Source of the DNA: an uncultured Bacteroidia bacterium
GTDB taxonomy: Bacteria > Bacteroidota > Bacteroidia > Bacteroidales > F082
Assembly: GCA_913009755.1 (NCBI GenBank)
Contig: CAJVWU010000022.1
Coordinates: forward strand, 1-48,863
DNA length: 48,863 bases
Direction: 5' to 3'
In this document: one piece after another, positions 46,201 through 48,863 of the stretch
Position numbering within the stretch: position 1 is the stretch's first letter
Layout of the letters: each line of letters opens with the position of its first letter
The notes under the pieces: generated by a model
Database searches by the model: none
Seen by the model: only the letters and a program-made list of their open reading frames with translations
Told to the model about the DNA's origin: nothing
Program-made: the position numbers and the translations under genes

Positions 46201-46588
46201 GATCCATCTCCCTTTTCCCGCTTAATTCACGAACCTGATTTTTTAATTGTAATACATTGAGCAGCCGGTCGCTTACTTCCGGAAAATGACGGCCAATGAT
46301 GAGCGCTGCGTCTTCATTAGAAATTGTGTCACCGATATGAAGAATTTTAAAAAAAGGGATGATCACATAATAAACAAAAACACCCGTAACAATAGCAATG
46401 AAAGAATAAAAAATAATTGTCCGCGCAAGAACACTACTCCAGGAGAGATATTCCACCAGATCAACAGCAAGAAACAGTGTAACAATGATGGAAAGACTGA
46501 GTATCAAGCCCCGTAACATCTGGTTTTTGTAATATTTTTTTACAAACCCCCGAATCTTTGTCAGCAATATGTTAAAATCGTTTTCCAT
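43244..46588 (-). CDS. DUF4175-type membrane and coiled-coil protein
   Basis: ATG 46588 (MENDFNILLTKIRG) is preferred, since the longer frame begins with a TTG upstream of the -7 box. The protein has about 1114 residues. Three hydrophobic helices lie near residues 25-45, 52-78 and 170-190, then a beta-rich outer region (residues about 200-500) and an extended coiled coil (ENKLAEKSEQVKRKIKETLDE, KEELTWADKQQLAELLNKQLA). Gln/Met-rich helical repeats (QMQMSMQMSGNKPGQQ) follow before the C-terminal tail. The layout and N-terminus match the DUF4175 family of Bacteroidetes, whose function is unknown. The gene is first in the run with the degenerate GHKL gene, ybeY and mnmG. Confidence 0.8.
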   Translation of the reverse strand: MENDFNILLTKIRGFVKKYYKNQMLRGLILSLSIIVTLFLAVDLVEYLSWSSVLARTIIFYSFIAIVTGVFVYYVIIPFFKILHIGDTISNEDAALIIGRHFPEVSDRLLNVLQLKNQVRELSGKREMDLLIAGIEQKSAALTPVPFKNVIKLKENKKYLRYFIPPVIIIFMIMIISPAFIIGPSTRIVHHSAYFEKPLPYQLTILNSKLETLQHEDFTLKVKITGDEVPDGVSVTDGIYVYRMAELKPGLYEYTFKDLNNDIWFQLKTDDYLSEKYKIKVFPKPVIFSFDVKLTYPAYLKKKTDIIQNSGDIIVPEGSQITWTIYTKDARHVIFKKGDQKIILNSGNGNSFTYSTKANSNFYYTLMAENQFVKNSDSLNFSVQVIKDQYPAIEVNQAQDESLFGNLYFTGVISDDYGFHSLKFFYKKEDQENTNWKQQSISFNPDIPKQSFSHAFLTHELGLKPGESMSYFFEVRDNDAINGYKKARSPILYLYLPDVSEIENKLAEKSEQVKRKIKETLDELDKINREIDEKQKDLFDKKELTWADKQQLAELLNKQLAIEKNLQKLNRLNNQIDDLENLVNEEKSRQLQEKTDRLDQMFNDLADKKYEQQLEKMKKELDKINKDKLKKLLDNLKEKNDDLKTSLDQNLELYKQYEFQKQLEETINRLDSLADRQNDLAKETKGKKNSDKNQAIEKQDKISKNFEQIKKNLDEAEKLNNELEEPFEFNADTSEMKAIDMQLDDASNNLEQGKSKKASQNQSQAGSKMKQMAKNLSMMMQSAMQARMGEDAEKIKKILDNLIDLSFKLERVMGDVSATSKNDPKYPENIEKIKQINDDFQIVHDSLLAISKRQIMIQPFVVKETEKIKTHLNKATSQMQDRKTGPALSHQQYAMTSINNLALMLSESLDKMQMSMQMSGNKPGQQCKTPGQGQMPSLQQLSQMQGKLNKSMKPGAKSQGAKGEDGINGNSEKLARMAAMQSEIRKRLQEYIDQMKNNQGTGNSLNDLIKEMEKTEKDIINRKISQETLERQNRIEVRLLRSEKAQMEREKERKRESKEGKNVGKSNKKFIFEDVNKPKTKTEEIILTVPIEMSPYYNKLLSKYKYKFIREHGN

Positions 46589-46639
46589 GGACAACCTTAC
46601 CTTGTAATCGTGTGTCTGAACCTTAGAATTAAATATTCT

Positions 46640-46647
46640 TACTTTTG
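46640..46647 (+). promoter_or_regulatory. -7 promoter box of the M1 aminopeptidase gene
   Basis: TACTTTTG is a perfect TAnnTTTG match on the plus strand. The transcript would begin near 46653, leaving about 20-33 bases before the two possible ATGs (46674 and 46686). No clear TTG is at the expected -33 position. Confidence 0.55.
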
Positions 46648-46648
46648 G

Positions 46649-46656
46649 CAAATATA
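46649..46656 (-). promoter_or_regulatory. -7 promoter box of the DUF4175 operon
   Basis: TATATTTG on the minus strand (46656-46649) is a perfect TAnnTTTG match, giving a leader of about 50 bases to ATG 46588. It is one base from the plus-strand -7 box of the divergent gene, so the two promoters must compete for polymerase. Confidence 0.55.
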
Positions 46657-46685
46657 TTATCAATTACTATAACATGAATATAATT

Positions 46686-48653
46686 ATGAAACGTAGTTTA
46701 ACAGTACTTATTCTTTTATTTTTTTCGCTAACTTTTTTTGGACAGTGGAATAATAATTTTAACATTGATGGCAAGGGCATGAACAATGTTGATGCCCGGT
46801 CACCGTTGAGCCCGCAATTTCTTTACGACTGGCAAAGCAGATACATGGACGATTATGACGTTAAATTTTATTGGCTCGACATTAACGTCAGCGATAATTC
46901 AACATTTGTTTCAGGAAATGTAACCATTAATGCCGAAAGCACAGTTGTTCTTGACACTTTCGCTTTTGAACTTATTTCTGTCATGACGATTGATTCTATC
47001 TTTTTGGATGGGACACAATACACATCATATTCTTATGAGGGAGACAATGTTTTGGTTCCGGTTGGGGAAATTGCAGCCGGTAATAATTTCTCGGCTCAGA
47101 TATTTTACCACGGAGACCCGGGTTCGGGAGGATTCTTTTCAGGACTTTCGACTGCATACAACTCGCAATATCAAAAACACGTTACCTGGACCCTGTCTGA
47201 ACCTTTTGCTGCCAAAGAATGGTTTCCGGTGAAACAAGACCTGGAAGACAAGGCCGATTCAGCATGGATATTCATCACAACCGATTCAACAAATATGGCC
47301 GGGTCCGAAGGATTGCTGACAAATACTGTAAATCTTGGAAACGGAAAAACAAGATACGAATGGAAAACCAAATATCCAATTGATTATTATCTGATTTCAT
47401 TTGCTGTTTCCGATTATATGGTTTATGATGTTTATGCGCACCCCGAACAATTAAACGGGGATTCGGTATTGATCCAAAACCTGATTTATAATTCACAAGC
47501 TTGTCTTGATAATAACAAAGACAACATTGACAGGACAGCACAGTTTATTGACCTTTACTCGCATTTGTTTTCCCTTTATCCTTTTTATGAAGAAAAATAC
47601 GGTCATTGTTTAACTGAACTGGGAGGGGGCATGGAACATCAGACAATGACAACAATTGGCGGATTTTCTTTTCATCTTGTTTCACATGAACTTGGGCACA
47701 TGTGGTTTGGCGACAACGTAACCTGTGCGACCTGGAGCGATATTTGGGTTAATGAAGGTTTTGCAACGTATGCAAACTGCCTTGCCGAAGAATTTATCAA
47801 CGGTTGGGAAAGCGGAAAAGCCTTTATTACCAATGCCCAAAACAGCGCCATGTCAAAACCGGGAGGTAGTGTTTATATACCGGAAGACCAGATTTATCAG
47901 GGAAATGAATGGCGGATATTCAATGGCCGGCTCTCGTATGATAAAGGGGCCGCCATCATCCATACCCTGAGGCACGAAATTCAGGATGACAGCATTTTCT
48001 TTTTGGTTTTACAAACTTACCAAAGTGATTTTGCCGATAGTACGGCTACCGGCGACGATTTTAAAAATGTTGCTGAAGATGTAACGGGCATGGATTTTGA
48101 AGATTTCTTTAACCAATGGTATTATGGGGAAGGCTACCCGATTTATGATCTTGAATGGTACAATTTAAGCGGAACATTTTATTTGACGGCCACTCAGTCA
48201 GCCTCTTCTTCAACACCATTGTTTAAAATGCTTATGGATTATAAATTGAATTTTGATGACGGAACTGACACCATCGTCCGGTTTGAGCAAACGGACAATG
48301 TGAATAACTTTTCGGTTTACACCGGTAAAAATGTAACAGGCATAACGGTTGACCCGGATCACTGGACCATGGAAAAAGTAAATAGCATTACCGTAGGTAT
48401 AGAAGAATCGAAATCACCGGTATTTTTTACGGTGGGCCCTAATCCGGTGAAAAACAGACTGAATATTTATTTCCCAAATGAACCATCCAAAACGAGAAAT
48501 ATCAATGTTATGGATCTATCAGGGAAAAATCTGGTTTCGTTTTATTCGGCCGGAAATAAGGTTAGAGTTAATTTTGACGGTTTTAGCAAAGGCGTATATA
48601 TCATACAGATAACTGACGGCGAAAACACTTTCACCCGAAAGATCATTAAATAA
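46686..48653 (+). CDS. M1 family metallo-aminopeptidase with T9SS type A sorting domain
   Basis: The exported peptidase has a signal peptide (MKRSLTVLILLFFSLTFFGQW) from ATG 46686; ATG 46674 would add four residues. The M1 catalytic core is present: the substrate-binding GGGMEHQ (a GAMEN variant, about residue 316), and HELGHMWFGDNVTCATWSDIWVNEGFATY, which holds HExxH and the Glu ligand 18 residues later. A Tyr-containing KGAAIIHTLRHE stretch follows, as in this family. The C-terminus has FTVGPNPVKNRLNIYF, VMDLSGKNLVSFY, FSKGVYIIQIT and RKIIK, a T9SS type A domain with Gly replacing Tyr in YPNP. It probably trims peptides at or outside the cell surface. It is divergent from the DUF4175 operon and ends in a terminator. 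Confidence 0.92.
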   Translation: MKRSLTVLILLFFSLTFFGQWNNNFNIDGKGMNNVDARSPLSPQFLYDWQSRYMDDYDVKFYWLDINVSDNSTFVSGNVTINAESTVVLDTFAFELISVMTIDSIFLDGTQYTSYSYEGDNVLVPVGEIAAGNNFSAQIFYHGDPGSGGFFSGLSTAYNSQYQKHVTWTLSEPFAAKEWFPVKQDLEDKADSAWIFITTDSTNMAGSEGLLTNTVNLGNGKTRYEWKTKYPIDYYLISFAVSDYMVYDVYAHPEQLNGDSVLIQNLIYNSQACLDNNKDNIDRTAQFIDLYSHLFSLYPFYEEKYGHCLTELGGGMEHQTMTTIGGFSFHLVSHELGHMWFGDNVTCATWSDIWVNEGFATYANCLAEEFINGWESGKAFITNAQNSAMSKPGGSVYIPEDQIYQGNEWRIFNGRLSYDKGAAIIHTLRHEIQDDSIFFLVLQTYQSDFADSTATGDDFKNVAEDVTGMDFEDFFNQWYYGEGYPIYDLEWYNLSGTFYLTATQSASSSTPLFKMLMDYKLNFDDGTDTIVRFEQTDNVNNFSVYTGKNVTGITVDPDHWTMEKVNSITVGIEESKSPVFFTVGPNPVKNRLNIYFPNEPSKTRNINVMDLSGKNLVSFYSAGNKVRVNFDGFSKGVYIIQITDGENTFTRKIIK

Positions 48654-48677
48654 AAAGAAAACAACCTTTAAAAGAAC

Positions 48678-48713
48678 AAAGGCACACGGAAAGTTAACCG
48701 TTGTGCCTTTTTT
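48678..48713 (+). terminator. Strong intrinsic terminator after the M1 peptidase gene
   Basis: AAAGGCACACGG (48678-48689) pairs with CCG and TGTGCCTTT (48698-48700 and 48702-48710) around one bulged T, giving 12 base pairs with an 8-base loop. A run of six T (48708-48713) follows. It lies 24 bases after the stop codon. Confidence 0.85.
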
Positions 48714-48714
48714 C

Positions 48715-48722
48715 TATCTTTG
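48715..48722 (+). promoter_or_regulatory. -7 promoter box near the right edge
   Basis: TATCTTTG is a perfect TAnnTTTG match directly after the terminator. No gene is seen in the 141 bases that follow, apart from an ATG at 48844 too close to the edge to judge. The promoter might drive a gene beyond the window or a small RNA. No good -33 TTG is found. Confidence 0.45.
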
Positions 48723-48863
48723 TGCTAAATATATAAGAGTCCACTCTAAAAAGCATCAATATTTTATCTACTGTAGGCTGCCGTATTTGACGTCAAGCTT
48801 GAAGGGTGTGCAAATATCGAAAATATAAACACTTCAATAAGTTTATGGGTTGCAGAAACAAAT

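Noticed and set aside
1-48863. CRISPR arrays, tRNA or rRNA genes, prophage genes
   Set aside because: No regularly spaced repeats, cloverleaf-like sequence in the gaps, or phage structural genes were recognised on reading; a dedicated tool could still find a small RNA.

Overview
The window looks like a near-origin chromosomal segment from a member of the phylum Bacteroidetes (Bacteroidota), probably Bacteroidales or Marinilabiliales-like. The evidence is several proteins with type IX secretion (T9SS) C-terminal sorting domains, a PorZ-type T9SS component, an S46 dipeptidyl peptidase, DUF4292 and DUF4175 proteins, and promoters of the Bacteroidetes TAnnTTTG class. Two parS-like sites around mnmG suggest that the right half lies close to the replication origin. 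I saw no phage, CRISPR array, tRNA or rRNA.

Left part (1-7.6 kb). A papain-like secreted protein runs off the left edge on the minus strand. It is followed on the plus strand by a SprT-like protein, mannose-1-phosphate guanylyltransferase, a DPP7-type S46 peptidase and a multi-pass HGSNAT/DUF1624-like membrane protein. A minus-strand HMA-AraC regulator is split by a one-base frameshift.

Middle (7.6-22.4 kb). Three large multi-pass membrane proteins resemble GT-C glycosyltransferases; two of them share a C-terminal beta-rich domain. Between them are porZ and recO on the plus strand. A minus-strand run lipA-lipB-GT-C follows (octanoyl transfer, then sulfur insertion, for lipoylation). Two T9SS cargo genes come next: a subtilisin-like protease and a propeller-like protein.

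Accessory region (22.5-30 kb). This stretch is visibly more A+T rich from about 24.5 kb onward. It holds a 1623-residue secreted metallopeptidase/beta-helix protein whose sorting domain is apparently truncated, a small exported protein, a broken gene with a homopolymer frameshift, a T9SS cargo gene, and two copies of an 82-bp direct repeat. It is the least stable-looking part of the window.

Right part (30-48.9 kb). Compact minus-strand housekeeping operons: flippase-dut-TPR lipoprotein-DUF4292 lipoprotein-EnvC-like protein; a 1209-residue NtrY-like histidine kinase; and DUF4175-degenerate GHKL protein-ybeY-mnmG-methyltransferase. A divergent promoter with adjacent -7 boxes separates the last operon from a plus-strand M1 aminopeptidase carrying a T9SS domain, which ends at a strong terminator.

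I found no clearly novel multi-gene system. The best second looks are the parS pair, the degenerate GHKL protein next to DUF4175, the split HMA-AraC regulator, the 82-bp repeat with its broken gene, and the catalytically incomplete papain-like protein.
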